A stretch of DNA of 64,000 nucleotides from Stutzerimonas stutzeri (GTDB lineage Bacteria; Pseudomonadota; Gammaproteobacteria; Pseudomonadales; Pseudomonadaceae): assembly GCF_009789555.1 (NCBI RefSeq), contig NZ_CP046902.1, positions 2,062,001 through 2,126,000 of the forward strand. The letters run 5' to 3'. This document shows, piece after piece, positions 35,141 through 45,965 of the stretch (positions within the stretch are counted from its first letter, which is position 1; each line of letters begins with the position of its first letter). Position numbers and translations under genes: made by a program. The notes beneath the pieces are model-generated. The model made no database searches, had not been told where the DNA came from, and saw nothing but the letters and a program-made list of their open reading frames with translations.

Positions 35141-37237
35141 ATGAGCGAATCGACGCTGCACCACCGCGCCTGTCATCTGTGCGAGGCCATCTGCGGCCTG
35201 ACCCTCGAGGTCCGTGATGAGCAGATCCTATCGATCAAGGGCGATCCGCAGGACAGCTTCAGTCGCGGTCATATCTGCCCCAAGGCCGTCGCGCTGCAGG
35301 ATATCCAGAACGATCCGGACCGCCTGCGCCATCCAATGCGCCGGGTCGGCAACGAGTGGCAAGCAATCGAATGGGATGCTGCGTTCGAACTGGTTGCCGA
35401 GCGCCTGGCGGACATTCGTGAGCGTCACGGCAATAATGCGGTGGCGGTCTATCAGGGCAACCCCAGCGTGCACAACTACGGGTTGATGACCCACAGCAAC
35501 TATTTTCTCGGCCAATTGAAGACGCGTAACCGCTTTTCCGCGACCTCGGTGGATCAGCTGCCGCATCACTTGACCAGCCTGATGATGTACGGCCATGGCC
35601 TGCTGATCCCCATTCCTGACATCGATCACACCGACTTCATGTTGATCCTCGGCGGTAATCCGCTGGCCTCCAATGGCAGCATCATGACTGTGCCGGATGT
35701 CGAAAAACGCCTCAAGGCCTTGAAGGCGCGCGGCGGCACGCTGGTCGTTGTCGACCCTCGCCGGAGTGAAACGGCAGCCATGGCGGACCAACACCTGTTC
35801 GTTCGCCCAGGCGAGGACGCGGCGCTGCTGTTCGGCTTGCTCAACACGCTGTTCGACGAGGGGCTGACTCGTACCTCTCACCTGCCAGTGGCCGGGCTGG
35901 ACGAGCTGCGCGCGGCGGTGGCGCCTTTCACGGTCGAGGCAATGAGTGCCCGCTGCGGCGTGCCCGCCGAGGGGATTCGCGCGTTGGCACGGGCGTTCGC
36001 GGCAGCGGACAAGGCCGTCTGCTACGGGCGCATGGGCGTTTCCACCCAGGCATTCGGCACGCTCTGCCAGTGGCTGGTGCAGGCGATCAACTTGGTCACG
36101 GGTAATCTCGACCGGGTGGGCGGCACGCTCTGCACCCAACCGGCGGTAGACCTGGTCGGCAGCACCTCGGGCGGTCACTTCAATCGTTGGCAGAGCCGCG
36201 TCTCGGGATTGCCCGAATATGGCGGCGAGCTGCCAGTCTCGGCGCTGGCCGAAGAGATGCTCACCGAAGGGCAGGGGCAGATTCGCGCGTTGGTGACCGT
36301 GGCCGGCAATCCGGTATTGTCCACGCCCAACGGGCGGCAGCTGGAGCAGGCGCTCGATGGGCTGGAATTCATGCTCAGCGTCGATTTCTATATCAACGAA
36401 ACCACCCGTTACGCCGATCTGATCCTGCCACCGACGGCTCCGCTGGAGCATGATCACTACGACACCACGTTCAACGTCTTTGCGGTGCGCAACGTCACCC
36501 GCTTCAACCAGGCCGTGCTTGGCAAACCCGAGGGTGCGCTGCACGACTGGGAAATCTTCGTCGGTCTGGCCAAGGCGTTCGCCGCGCGTACCGGCGCGGA
36601 GTTGAAACCGACGATGGCGCCCGAACAGATGATCGACCTCGGGCTGCGAGCCGGCCCCCACGGTGACGGCAGCGAAATGCGCCTGAGTCTTGCCAGGTTG
36701 CGCGACTACCCGCATGGCTTGGACCTGGGGCCGCTGCAGCCGAACCTCGGTGGTCGTCTGAAAACCGCCGACCGGCATGTCCAGGCCGCGCCGCCATTAT
36801 TTCTCGGCGACCTGAAGCGTTTCGCGGCTGCACCGTCGCCGCAGCCGGACCAGTTGTTGCTGATCGGACGCCGGCATGTGCGCAGCAACAATTCCTGGAT
36901 GCACAATTACCACCGCCTGGTGAAGGGCAAGCCACGCCATCAACTGCTGATGAATCCGGCGGACCTGGCTCGTCTCGAACTGGTGGATGGGCAGCGGGTA
37001 CGGGTGCGTTCGCGGGTGGGCATGATCGAGGTCGAGGTCGCGGCCAGCGACGAGATGATGCCCGGTGTGGTCAGCCTGCCGCATGGCTGGGGGCATGCGC
37101 GACCTGGCGTGCAGATGGGCGTCGCCAGCAGCCAGCCCGGCGCCAGCGCCAACGATCTGACCGATGAACGCCAGCTGGACGCTTTGTCCGGCAATGCCGC
37201 GCTCAATGGCGTGCCGGTGCGGGTGGAAGCCGCCTGA
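35141..37237 (+). CDS. Molybdopterin-dependent oxidoreductase, cytoplasmic, with [4Fe-4S] site
   Basis: 698-aa member of the DMSO reductase/formate dehydrogenase superfamily. The N-terminal cluster motif is C11-x2-C14-x3-C18 plus C46 (CHLCEAIC ... HICPKAV). The molybdopterin-binding parts (LGGNPLASNGS, VVDPRRSETA) and the C-terminal dinucleotide-binding domain (MNPADLARLELVDGQRVRV) are all present. No Tat signal is visible, so it should act in the cytosol. No partner Fe-S or membrane subunit is adjacent, and I cannot identify the substrate. CCGGAG lies ahead of the chosen ATG; the frame upstream to 35069 is judged non-coding. Confidence 0.88.
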   Translation: MSESTLHHRACHLCEAICGLTLEVRDEQILSIKGDPQDSFSRGHICPKAVALQDIQNDPDRLRHPMRRVGNEWQAIEWDAAFELVAERLADIRERHGNNAVAVYQGNPSVHNYGLMTHSNYFLGQLKTRNRFSATSVDQLPHHLTSLMMYGHGLLIPIPDIDHTDFMLILGGNPLASNGSIMTVPDVEKRLKALKARGGTLVVVDPRRSETAAMADQHLFVRPGEDAALLFGLLNTLFDEGLTRTSHLPVAGLDELRAAVAPFTVEAMSARCGVPAEGIRALARAFAAADKAVCYGRMGVSTQAFGTLCQWLVQAINLVTGNLDRVGGTLCTQPAVDLVGSTSGGHFNRWQSRVSGLPEYGGELPVSALAEEMLTEGQGQIRALVTVAGNPVLSTPNGRQLEQALDGLEFMLSVDFYINETTRYADLILPPTAPLEHDHYDTTFNVFAVRNVTRFNQAVLGKPEGALHDWEIFVGLAKAFAARTGAELKPTMAPEQMIDLGLRAGPHGDGSEMRLSLARLRDYPHGLDLGPLQPNLGGRLKTADRHVQAAPPLFLGDLKRFAAAPSPQPDQLLLIGRRHVRSNNSWMHNYHRLVKGKPRHQLLMNPADLARLELVDGQRVRVRSRVGMIEVEVAASDEMMPGVVSLPHGWGHARPGVQMGVASSQPGASANDLTDERQLDALSGNAALNGVPVRVEAA

Positions 37238-38485
<1,248 letters not shown>

Positions 38486-38516
38486 CTTCAACCATCGCTT
38501 TCAGCAGGTAATAGCT

Positions 38517-39275
38517 ATGAAGACCTCCGGTTTGCTCGACCAATTGCTCAAATCCGGGCAAGACCTTCTCCAGAAGCAGCAAGGCTCGGCTGCGCGCTCA
38601 GGCAGTGCCGCAGGCGGAGGCTCGCTCGGCGACATGCTGTCCGGTGCGGGTGGGCCCCTTGGCAGCATCCTCGGCGGAGGCGGCGGTGCCGGTGGCGTCG
38701 GGCGGGGCGCCTTGGCGAGCGGGGCGCTCGGCTTGTTGCTGGGGAGCCGGAGCGGCCGGCGTCTCGGCGGCAAGGCCGTCACTTATGGCGGTCTGGCCGC
38801 GCTCGGGATGCTCGCCTACAAGGCCTACGGCAACTGGCAGGCGCAACAGGCCGGCGCGGGGCAGACGAGCGCGACGCGGGTCGAGCCGCAAACGGTCGAT
38901 CGCCTGCCGCCTGATCAGGTCGAGGAGCACAGCCGGGGCATTCTCAAGGCGCTGGTCGCGGCGGCCAAGGCCGATGGCCATGTCGATGACCAGGAACGCA
39001 AGATGATCGAAGCTGAACTGGCCCAGCTCACCGACGATCCCCAATTGCAGCATTGGCTCGAGGCGGAGCTGAACAAGCCGCTGGACCCGGTCGAGGTTGC
39101 TGCTGCCGCCAGCACGCCGGAGATGGCCTCGGAGATGTACCTGGCCAGCGTGCTGATGGTGGACGAGGAGCATTTCATGGAACGCGCCTATCTGGACGAA
39201 CTGGCCCGCCAGCTGAAACTCGATGCCCAGCTGAAGGCCGAGCTGGAAAGCCAGGTGCGCGGCGTTTCCGCCTGA
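38517..39275 (+). CDS. DUF533 (YebE/TerB-like) membrane-associated protein
   Basis: 252-aa protein. The N-terminal quarter is low complexity, rich in Gly, Ser and Ala (residues 22-75), followed by one hydrophobic segment (YGGLAALGMLAYKAYG, about residues 88-103) and an acidic helical C-terminal domain of the TerB/DUF533 type (ILKALVAAAKADGHVDDQERKMI), which may bind metal. Function of the family is unknown. The start at 38517 (MKTSGLLDQLLKSGQ) agrees with YebE-like proteins; the in-frame ATG at 38397 lies within the preceding gene. Confidence 0.88.
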   Translation: MKTSGLLDQLLKSGQDLLQKQQGSAARSGSAAGGGSLGDMLSGAGGPLGSILGGGGGAGGVGRGALASGALGLLLGSRSGRRLGGKAVTYGGLAALGMLAYKAYGNWQAQQAGAGQTSATRVEPQTVDRLPPDQVEEHSRGILKALVAAAKADGHVDDQERKMIEAELAQLTDDPQLQHWLEAELNKPLDPVEVAAAASTPEMASEMYLASVLMVDEEHFMERAYLDELARQLKLDAQLKAELESQVRGVSA

Positions 39276-39432
39276 TAGCGCCCTGGCGCGGCGCTGTTGC
39301 CCGCCCCAGGCGCAGTCCCGATGGACATCGCTTGAACCGGCCGCGCCGACGGTCTCGCGCGGGCTGTCAGCCGCGGCCTGCTGCGTTATAATCGTCGGCT
39401 TTTCGCACCGTCCGATTGAGAGCTGCCTACCT

Positions 39433-40528
39433 ATGGAAATCAACCCGATCCTCAACAGCATCAAGGACCTGTCCGAGCGCACCCAGTCAATTCGGGGGTA
39501 TCTTTGACTACGATCAGAAGCATGATCGTCTGGTCGAAGTAAACCGCGAACTCGAAGACCCGAACGTCTGGAACAATCCTGAGTACGCTCAGAACCTGGG
39601 CCGTGAGCGAGCGACGCTGGCGCTGATCGTCGAAACCATCGACGACCTCGAGGGTGGGCTGGCCGACTCCCGCGACCTGCTCGACATGGCCGTCGAAGAA
39701 GACGACCAGAGCGCCGTCGACGATGTGGCCGCCGAGCTGGATCGTTTGCGCGGTATTCTCGAAGGGCTGGAATTCCGCCGCATGTTCAGCGGCGAGATGG
39801 ACCCCAACAACGCCTATCTGGACATCCAGGCCGGTTCTGGCGGCACCGAAGCCCAGGATTGGGCCAACATGCTGCTGCGCATGTACCTGCGCTGGGCCGA
39901 CAAGCACGGTTTCGACGCGACCATCATGGAATTGTCCGAAGGCGAGGTCGCCGGCATCAAGGGCGCCACATTGCATATCAAGGGCGAATACGCCTTCGGC
40001 TGGCTGCGCACCGAGATCGGTGTGCATCGGCTGGTGCGCAAAAGCCCGTTCGACTCCGGTAACCGCCGTCACACGTCATTCACCGCAGTGTTCGTCTCGC
40101 CTGAAATCGACGACAACATCGAGATCGAGATCAATCCGGCGGACCTGCGTATCGACACCTATCGCTCCTCCGGCGCGGGCGGCCAGCACGTCAACACCAC
40201 CGACTCGGCGGTACGGATCACCCACGTGCCGACCAACACCGTGGTCAGTTGCCAGAACGAGCGCTCCCAGCACGCCAACAAGGACACCGCCATGAAGATG
40301 CTGCGGGCCAGGTTGTACGAGCAGGAGATTCAGAAGCGCAATGCGGCGTCCCAGGCGTTGGAAGATTCCAAGTCCGATATCGGCTGGGGTCACCAGATCC
40401 GCTCCTACGTGCTCGACCAGTCGCGCATCAAGGATCTGCGCACCGGCATCGAACGCAGCGATTGCGACAAGGTCCTCGACGGAGACATCGACGAGTACCT
40501 CGAAGCCAGTCTCAAGCAGGGGCTGTAA
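39433..40528 (+). CDS. prfB: Peptide chain release factor 2, expressed by programmed +1 frameshift
   Basis: RF2 recognises UAA and UGA. Zero-frame translation from the ATG at 39433 gives 24 codons up to an in-frame TGA at 39505-39507; ribosomes shift +1 on CTT and continue from GAC at 39506, giving 364 aa in total. The slippery context GGGGGTATCTTTGAC matches the E. coli site, with the purine-rich GGGGG acting as internal Shine-Dalgarno. Functional motifs are intact: KSPFDSG, holding the stop-codon-reading SPF tripeptide, and the [10 protein letters not shown] peptidyl-hydrolysis GGQ. This is autoregulation by RF2 level, not a mutation. Confidence 0.98.
39493..39508 (+). promoter_or_regulatory. 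prfB programmed +1 frameshift site
   Basis: CGGGGGTATCTTTGAC contains the internal Shine-Dalgarno-like G run, the CTT slippery codon, the TGA stop and the following C that makes termination slow. When RF2 is scarce the ribosome slips forward by one base and full-length RF2 is made. Confidence 0.95.
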
Positions 40529-40591
40529 GCGACTGCGCCTGGCCAGGCAATCGGGCAGACGGCGTTGCGCCTTCATCCATTGGCCAGGTTC

Positions 40592-40667
40592 GGTGGGCTG
40601 AAGCCCACCCCGCGTTACAGGCAGCTTTTCCAGGTGTAGGGTGGGCTGGGCGCCCGGCCCATCCTAC
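40592..40667. repeat. Two REP-like palindromes between prfB and lysS
   Basis: The first palindrome is GGTGGGCT-GA-AGCCCACC (40592-40609). The second, at 40636-40667, is a 32-nt near-perfect palindrome with arms GTAGGGTGGGCTGGGC and GCCCGGCCCATCCTAC that pairs along its whole length with two G-T wobbles. Both share the GGTGGGCT core. They look like members of a dispersed extragenic palindromic family; they may also end or stabilise the prfB transcript. Confidence 0.65.
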
Positions 40668-40706
40668 CCAGGATCCATCCACTAGATTTCCAGGCATTTT
40701 GAAACC

Positions 40707-42209
40707 ATGAGCGAACAACCGCTGAACCAGCACGCCATCCAAGAGGAAGAAAACAGCCTGATCCTTCAGCGCAAGGAAAAACTGGCCGCCGAGCGCGCCA
40801 AGGGCAACGTTTTCCCCAATGACTTCCGTCGCGACAGCTACTGCAACGATTTGCAGCTTAAATACGCCGACAAGACCAAGGAAGAGCTGGCAGAAGCGGC
40901 AATCCCGGTGAAGATCGCCGGTCGCATCATGCTCAATCGTGGCGCCTTCATGGTGCTGCAGGACATGACTGGACGCATTCAGGTCTACGTCAACCGCAAG
41001 ACGCTGCCGGCCGAAACCCTGGAGGCGATCAAGCACTGGGACCTGGGCGACATCATCGCCGCCGAAGGCACGCTGGCGCGTTCAGGCAAGGGCGACCTCT
41101 ATGTCGAGATGACCGCCGTGCGGCTGTTGACCAAGTCGCTGCGCCCGTTGCCGGACAAGCACCATGGCCTGACCGACACCGAGCAGCGCTATCGCCAGCG
41201 CTACGTCGACCTGATCGTCAACGAAGAAACCCGCCACACCTTCCGAGTGCGCTCGCAGGTGATCGGGCACATCCGCAAGTTCCTCAACGAGCGCGACTTC
41301 CTCGAAGTCGAGACGCCGATGCTGCAGACCATTCCGGGCGGCGCGGCGGCCAAGCCGTTCGAGACGCACCACAACGCGCTGGACCTGCCGATGTTCCTGC
41401 GCATCGCGCCGGAGCTGTACCTCAAGCGCCTGGTGGTCGGTGGTTTCGAGCGTGTGTTCGAGATCAACCGCAACTTCCGTAACGAAGGCGTTTCGACCCG
41501 GCACAACCCTGAATTCACCATGCTCGAGTTCTACCAGGCCTACGCCGACTACGAAGACAACATGGACCTGACCGAGGAGCTGTTCCGCGAGCTGGCGCAG
41601 TTGGTCCTCGGCAGCACCGATGTGCCATACGGCGACAAGCTGTTCCACTTCGGCGAGCCCTTCGCGCGGCTTTCGGTGTTCGACTCGATCCTGAAATTCA
41701 ATCCGGACATCAGTGCCGCCGACCTGCGGGACATCGATACCGCGCGCGCCATCGCCAAGAAGGCCGGTGCCAAGGTCCTCGGCTTCGAAGGGCTGGGCAA
41801 GCTGCAAGTGATGATTTTCGAGGAGCTGGTCGAGCACAAGCTGGAACAGCCGACCTTCATCACCCGCTATCCGTTCGAAGTCTCGCCGCTGGCGCGTCGC
41901 AGCGACGACGACCCGAGCGTCACCGACCGCTTCGAGCTGTTCATCGGTGGCCGCGAGATCGCCAATGCCTACTCCGAGCTGAACGACGCCGAGGACCAGG
42001 CCGAGCGCTTCCATGCACAAGTGCGTGACAAGGATGCCGGCGATGACGAAGCCATGCATTTCGATGCAGACTTCGTCCGCGCTCTGGAATACGGCATGCC
42101 GCCGACGGCGGGCGAAGGCATCGGCATCGACCGGCTGGTGATGCTGCTGACCAACTCGCCGTCGATCCGCGACGTGATCCTGTTCCCGCACATGCGTCCT
42201 GAAGTTTGA
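40707..42209 (+). CDS. lysS: Lysyl-tRNA synthetase, class II
   Basis: 500-aa class II synthetase. An N-terminal OB-fold anticodon-binding domain (about residues 60-160, [20 protein letters not shown]) precedes the catalytic core with motif 2 ([20 protein letters not shown]) and motif 3 ([20 protein letters not shown], ending FPHMRPE). Length and motifs are those of a standard bacterial LysS. prfB lies upstream at the usual distance, a common prfB-lysS pairing in proteobacteria. Confidence 0.99.
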   Translation: MSEQPLNQHAIQEEENSLILQRKEKLAAERAKGNVFPNDFRRDSYCNDLQLKYADKTKEELAEAAIPVKIAGRIMLNRGAFMVLQDMTGRIQVYVNRKTLPAETLEAIKHWDLGDIIAAEGTLARSGKGDLYVEMTAVRLLTKSLRPLPDKHHGLTDTEQRYRQRYVDLIVNEETRHTFRVRSQVIGHIRKFLNERDFLEVETPMLQTIPGGAAAKPFETHHNALDLPMFLRIAPELYLKRLVVGGFERVFEINRNFRNEGVSTRHNPEFTMLEFYQAYADYEDNMDLTEELFRELAQLVLGSTDVPYGDKLFHFGEPFARLSVFDSILKFNPDISAADLRDIDTARAIAKKAGAKVLGFEGLGKLQVMIFEELVEHKLEQPTFITRYPFEVSPLARRSDDDPSVTDRFELFIGGREIANAYSELNDAEDQAERFHAQVRDKDAGDDEAMHFDADFVRALEYGMPPTAGEGIGIDRLVMLLTNSPSIRDVILFPHMRPEV

Positions 42210-42482
42210 CCGCGGCCGTCCCGCCGCTCGGGTGACTCGCCGAGCGGCGTCCGGTATCGCACGGTGATCCGTCGGCGGTGCCCGTTTGCAGGTCCGCCAA
42301 GGTCACGCCAGTTCGATACGCCAGCGCTCGGGCTTACAGTCGTGGTTTTGGCTGGGTTCAGATCGATCGACGCCTGCCGACACACTTCAGTAGTGGACGG
42401 ACCATTCGCGAACCGGACACGGATCGCGGCGGTCCGCTGGTGTATAAGTTGACGGCTACGGCTCATCACTGACGAGGTACGG

Positions 42483-43778
42483 ATGAATTCCCGTAACAAC
42501 CTGGACGAATATCAGCTCACGGTGCGCGGCCTGTCCGACCGCATCGTCGAGGCGCAGACGCCGGTGCGTGTGCTCGACGCGGTGAAGTGGGACGACCATA
42601 TCCGCCAAGGGTTCTTTGCCGCTGGCGCTCGGGAGCTGCCTCAGGTTGATCGCGCCTATTACGAAGGCCGCCCGCTGGGTTTCGATTCCAGCGCCAAGAA
42701 GGAAGAATTCCAGAACATCGAGCGTGACATCACTCGCCAGTTGGGCCAGTTCAATCCGGTCGGGCAGATCATGCGGCGGATGTGCAAGGAATACCGCATG
42801 GTGATCCGCATGCTGGAGGCACGGGGCACCGCTGACTTCGGTCTGATCTCCCAGGAGCTTTACGGCGCCGCGTCCGACGCCTTCCATGCTGGAGACCCGA
42901 CGCTGGCCGACCTCGGCCTGATGCTTTCCGATTATCTGAACAACATCGCCGACCGTGGCGACTTGAAAGACGAAGCCAAGGTGCTCAACGCGCCGCAGGC
43001 CGTGGAGATGCTGCAACGTCGTCTGGATCTGGTGTTTGGTGAAGGCGAGGGCGTGATCCGCGTGTTCGAGTCCGACGGCATCCTCGCCGATGCCGCCGCT
43101 GGTGCCGACTACATCAAGATACGCAGCGACGCGATGTTCAACGAGCGCGACGTGCGAGCGCTGGAGGTTCACGAGGGGCTGGTGCATGTCGGCACCACGC
43201 TCAACGGGCAGAACCAGCCGATCTGTACCTTCCTTGCCAAGGGCCCGCCGTCGTCCACCGTGACCCAGGAAGGGCTGGCGATTCTCATGGAGGTCATCGC
43301 CTTCGCCTCGTACCCGACCCGCCTGCGCAAACTTACCAACCGCACCCGCGCCATCCACATGGCCGAGGAGGGCGCGGATTTTCTCGACGTGTTCGCCTTC
43401 TTCCGCGAGCAGGGGTATGCCGAAGACGAGTGCTACAGCAACGCCAGCCGGGTCTTTCGCGGCTCGAGCCCGAACGGTCTGCCCTTCACCAAGGATTTGT
43501 CCTATCTGAAGGGCTTCATCATGATCTACAACTACATCCAGCTCGCGGTGCGCAAGGGCCGTCTGGAGCAGATTCCGCTGCTGTTCTGCGGCAAGACCAC
43601 GCTGGAAGACATGCGCACCCTGCGCCAGTTGGTCGACGAGGGCATGGTGGTCCCGCCCAAGTATCTGCCGCAGCAATTCCAGGACCTGAACGCGCTTTCA
43701 GCCTGGATGTGTTTTTCCAACTTCCTCAATCACCTGAGCCTGGATCGCATCGAGGCCGACTACGCCAATATCATCTGA
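42483..43778 (+). CDS. QEGLA-motif DUF1704 protein (MATCAP-like putative metallopeptidase)
   Basis: 431-aa protein of the family annotated as flavohemoglobin expression-modulating QEGLA motif protein. The central region has HEGLVH (residues about 230-235), an HExxxH zinc-type motif, followed about 30 residues later by TQEGLAIL (about 261-268), where the Glu can be the third ligand. Eukaryotic relatives (KIAA0895/MATCAP) are tubulin carboxypeptidases, so a peptidase role is plausible here, but the bacterial substrate is unknown. No signal peptide is seen. The gene stands alone, 273 bp after lysS, and ends before a bidirectional terminator. Confidence 0.85.
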   Translation: MNSRNNLDEYQLTVRGLSDRIVEAQTPVRVLDAVKWDDHIRQGFFAAGARELPQVDRAYYEGRPLGFDSSAKKEEFQNIERDITRQLGQFNPVGQIMRRMCKEYRMVIRMLEARGTADFGLISQELYGAASDAFHAGDPTLADLGLMLSDYLNNIADRGDLKDEAKVLNAPQAVEMLQRRLDLVFGEGEGVIRVFESDGILADAAAGADYIKIRSDAMFNERDVRALEVHEGLVHVGTTLNGQNQPICTFLAKGPPSSTVTQEGLAILMEVIAFASYPTRLRKLTNRTRAIHMAEEGADFLDVFAFFREQGYAEDECYSNASRVFRGSSPNGLPFTKDLSYLKGFIMIYNYIQLAVRKGRLEQIPLLFCGKTTLEDMRTLRQLVDEGMVVPPKYLPQQFQDLNALSAWMCFSNFLNHLSLDRIEADYANII

Positions 43779-43948
43779 GGCGGGCCAAGGCCCGTGCCGC
43801 CGCCTACTCCGGATGACCATCAGGCAAGGTGCATGGAACATGGAACGTTCAGCTTCGCCCGGGGCTAGCCTGACGGATCGCACGGTGGGTCGCCTGCGAA
43901 TCCTGGAACGCAAGTAACGAGCGGGCAAGCGCCACGACCGTCACGTAC

Positions 43949-43980
43949 AAAAAAGCCGGAGCATCTGCCCCGGCTTTTTT
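43949..43980. terminator. Bidirectional intrinsic terminator
   Basis: AAAAAAGCCGG / CCGGCTTTTTT forms an 11-bp stem with T runs on both strands. It lies between the QEGLA gene (plus) and the end of the TRAP operon (minus) and can serve both. Confidence 0.88.
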
Positions 43981-43997
43981 GGTCTCAGCGTCGTTAA

Positions 43998-45308
43998 TCA
44001 GAACAGTAGGTTTGGCAGATAGGTGGCGATCTCCGGGAAGACCATGATGATGCCCAGCCCAATGATGTTGACGATCACGAACGGAATCACCGACCAGTAG
44101 ATGTCGCGCATGGTGATGCCCGGCGGCACGATGCCCTTCAGGTAGAACAAGTTGAACCCGAAGGGTGGCGTCATGTAGCCGATCTCCATGTTGATCACGA
44201 AGAGGATGCCAAACCAGATAGGGTCAAAGCCCAGCGACGCCACAATGGGCAAAAACACCGGGAGGGTTATCAGCATGATGCCCACCGGGTCGAGCAGCAT
44301 GCCCATCAGGAAAACCACGGCCATCATGGTGATGATGATGCCCCAGCGTCCGCCGGGCAGATCCATCATCAAGCCTTCGATCAGCGACTGCGCGCCCATG
44401 CCCTGGTAGGCGGAGCTGAAGGCGTGGGCCGCGAACAGAATCCAGGCGATCATCCCGGTCAGCTTGAAGGTGCGGATGGCGGCTTCCTGCACGATCTCCC
44501 AGTTGAGCTTGCGGTAGACCGCAGCCGAGATCAGGGCGCCGAGCACGCCCATGGCGGCGGCCTCGGTAGGCGTGGTCATGCCACCGATGATCGAGCCGAG
44601 CACCATCGCCACGATGCCGATGGGCAGGATGACCGCACGGACAGCACGTAGCTTGTCGCCCCAGCTGCCGCGTTCCTCTTTCGGTAGCGCTGGTGCTAGA
44701 TGCGGCTGGAAGAAGCAGCGACCCAGCACATAGATAACGGTCAGAGCGACCAGCAGGATGCCTGGCAGCACGCCGGCCGCGAACATCTTGCCTACAGAGA
44801 CACCGCTGATCATCGCGTAGAGGATCATCATGATGCTCGGAGGTATCAGGATGCCCCAGCCGCCACCGGTGTTGATGCAGCCGAGCACCATGCGCTTGTC
44901 ATAGCCGCGTTCCAGCATCGCCGGCAACGCGATGGTGCCCATGGCCACGACCGCTGCGCCGCTGATGCCGACCATCGCGCCGAAGATCGCACAAATGCCC
45001 AGCGTGCCGACCGCCAGGCCGCCGCGCATGCCACCGCACCACAGGTGCATCATGCGATAGAGGTCACGGGCGACGCCGGTGCGTTCGAGCAGCATGGCCA
45101 TGAATACGAACAACGGAATGGCCACCAGTGTGAAGCTGCCCATGGTGCCCCACATTTGCGAGGCCACCATGTAGAAGGCGTCGACGCCCCAGGTGAAATA
45201 CAGAAACAGGACCGAGACTCCGCCTAGGACGAAGGCCAGCGGCAGGCCAAGGATCAAGAAAAAAATCAGCGATAGAAAGAACAGCAGGGTGGTGATCTCG
45301 ATGCTCAT
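43998..45308 (-). CDS. TRAP transporter large permease subunit, DctM type
   Basis: 436-aa polytopic membrane protein with about twelve helices. Typical large-subunit motifs are LGLPLAFVLGGVSVLFLY at the start, MVGISGAAVVAMGTIALPAM and GILIPPSIMMILYAMISGVS in the first half, and GYMTPPFGFNLFYLKGI near the C-terminus. AAGGAGGGG precedes the ATG, which overlaps the small-subunit stop by 4 nt. It is the last gene of the minus-strand TRAP set. Confidence 0.94.
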   Translation of the reverse strand: MSIEITTLLFFLSLIFFLILGLPLAFVLGGVSVLFLYFTWGVDAFYMVASQMWGTMGSFTLVAIPLFVFMAMLLERTGVARDLYRMMHLWCGGMRGGLAVGTLGICAIFGAMVGISGAAVVAMGTIALPAMLERGYDKRMVLGCINTGGGWGILIPPSIMMILYAMISGVSVGKMFAAGVLPGILLVALTVIYVLGRCFFQPHLAPALPKEERGSWGDKLRAVRAVILPIGIVAMVLGSIIGGMTTPTEAAAMGVLGALISAAVYRKLNWEIVQEAAIRTFKLTGMIAWILFAAHAFSSAYQGMGAQSLIEGLMMDLPGGRWGIIITMMAVVFLMGMLLDPVGIMLITLPVFLPIVASLGFDPIWFGILFVINMEIGYMTPPFGFNLFYLKGIVPPGITMRDIYWSVIPFVIVNIIGLGIIMVFPEIATYLPNLLF

Positions 45309-45850
45309 TCTTGCCCCTCCTTGGATGATTCGGGCAGATCCAGGCCAGGCTCGAGATTCAGCGCGACGAGTATGTCTTCAAGCAACTTTGCCACGCCTTG
45401 CAGAAGCAGCAGTCCGACCGCGATCGGGATGGCCGCTTTGATCGGCCAGATCGGTGGGTTCCATGCCGAGTAGGAGGTTTCCATGCTCTGAATCGACTCC
45501 CAGGCCATAGAGCTACCGAAATACAGCAGGGCTGCCACGAAGAGGAAAAACATGATCGAGGTGAAGATATCCAACCAAGCCTGGGTGCGCCGCGACAGTG
45601 AGCTATAGAGCAGATCGACGCTGACATGGCCGCGCTGGGCCAGGACGTAACCACCAGACAGGACGATATAAAGGCCGAACAACATTTGCCCAAGCTCGTT
45701 GGTCCATGAGGTCGGCGAGGCGAACAGGTATCGCATGAACACTTCGCCAATCAGCAGTAGAAAGATGACGAAGATCAGATACGCCGTCCACCGACCAATC
45801 ACGTTGTTCAGCCGCGTAATGCCGTTTATGTACGCATGAATTAAGCGCAT
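45305..45850 (-). CDS. TRAP transporter small permease subunit, DctQ type
   Basis: 181-aa membrane protein with four hydrophobic helices and the DctQ-type VFMRYLFASPTSWTNELGQM motif after helix 1. GGAG lies 6 nt before the ATG. Its stop overlaps the large-subunit start by 4 nt, fixing subunit stoichiometry by coupled translation. The binding-protein gene lies 115 bp upstream. Confidence 0.92.
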   Translation of the reverse strand: MRLIHAYINGITRLNNVIGRWTAYLIFVIFLLLIGEVFMRYLFASPTSWTNELGQMLFGLYIVLSGGYVLAQRGHVSVDLLYSSLSRRTQAWLDIFTSIMFFLFVAALLYFGSSMAWESIQSMETSYSAWNPPIWPIKAAIPIAVGLLLLQGVAKLLEDILVALNLEPGLDLPESSKEGQE

Positions 45851-45965
45851 CGCTAACTCCAGGACAGCACGGAGAATCGGGAGCGAACCCGCACCGGGCG
45901 CCCGTGATGGCAGGAGCTGAGTCTGTTGCCGTCACGGACGCTGGTGCGCTGGCGAGCCTGTCAGG

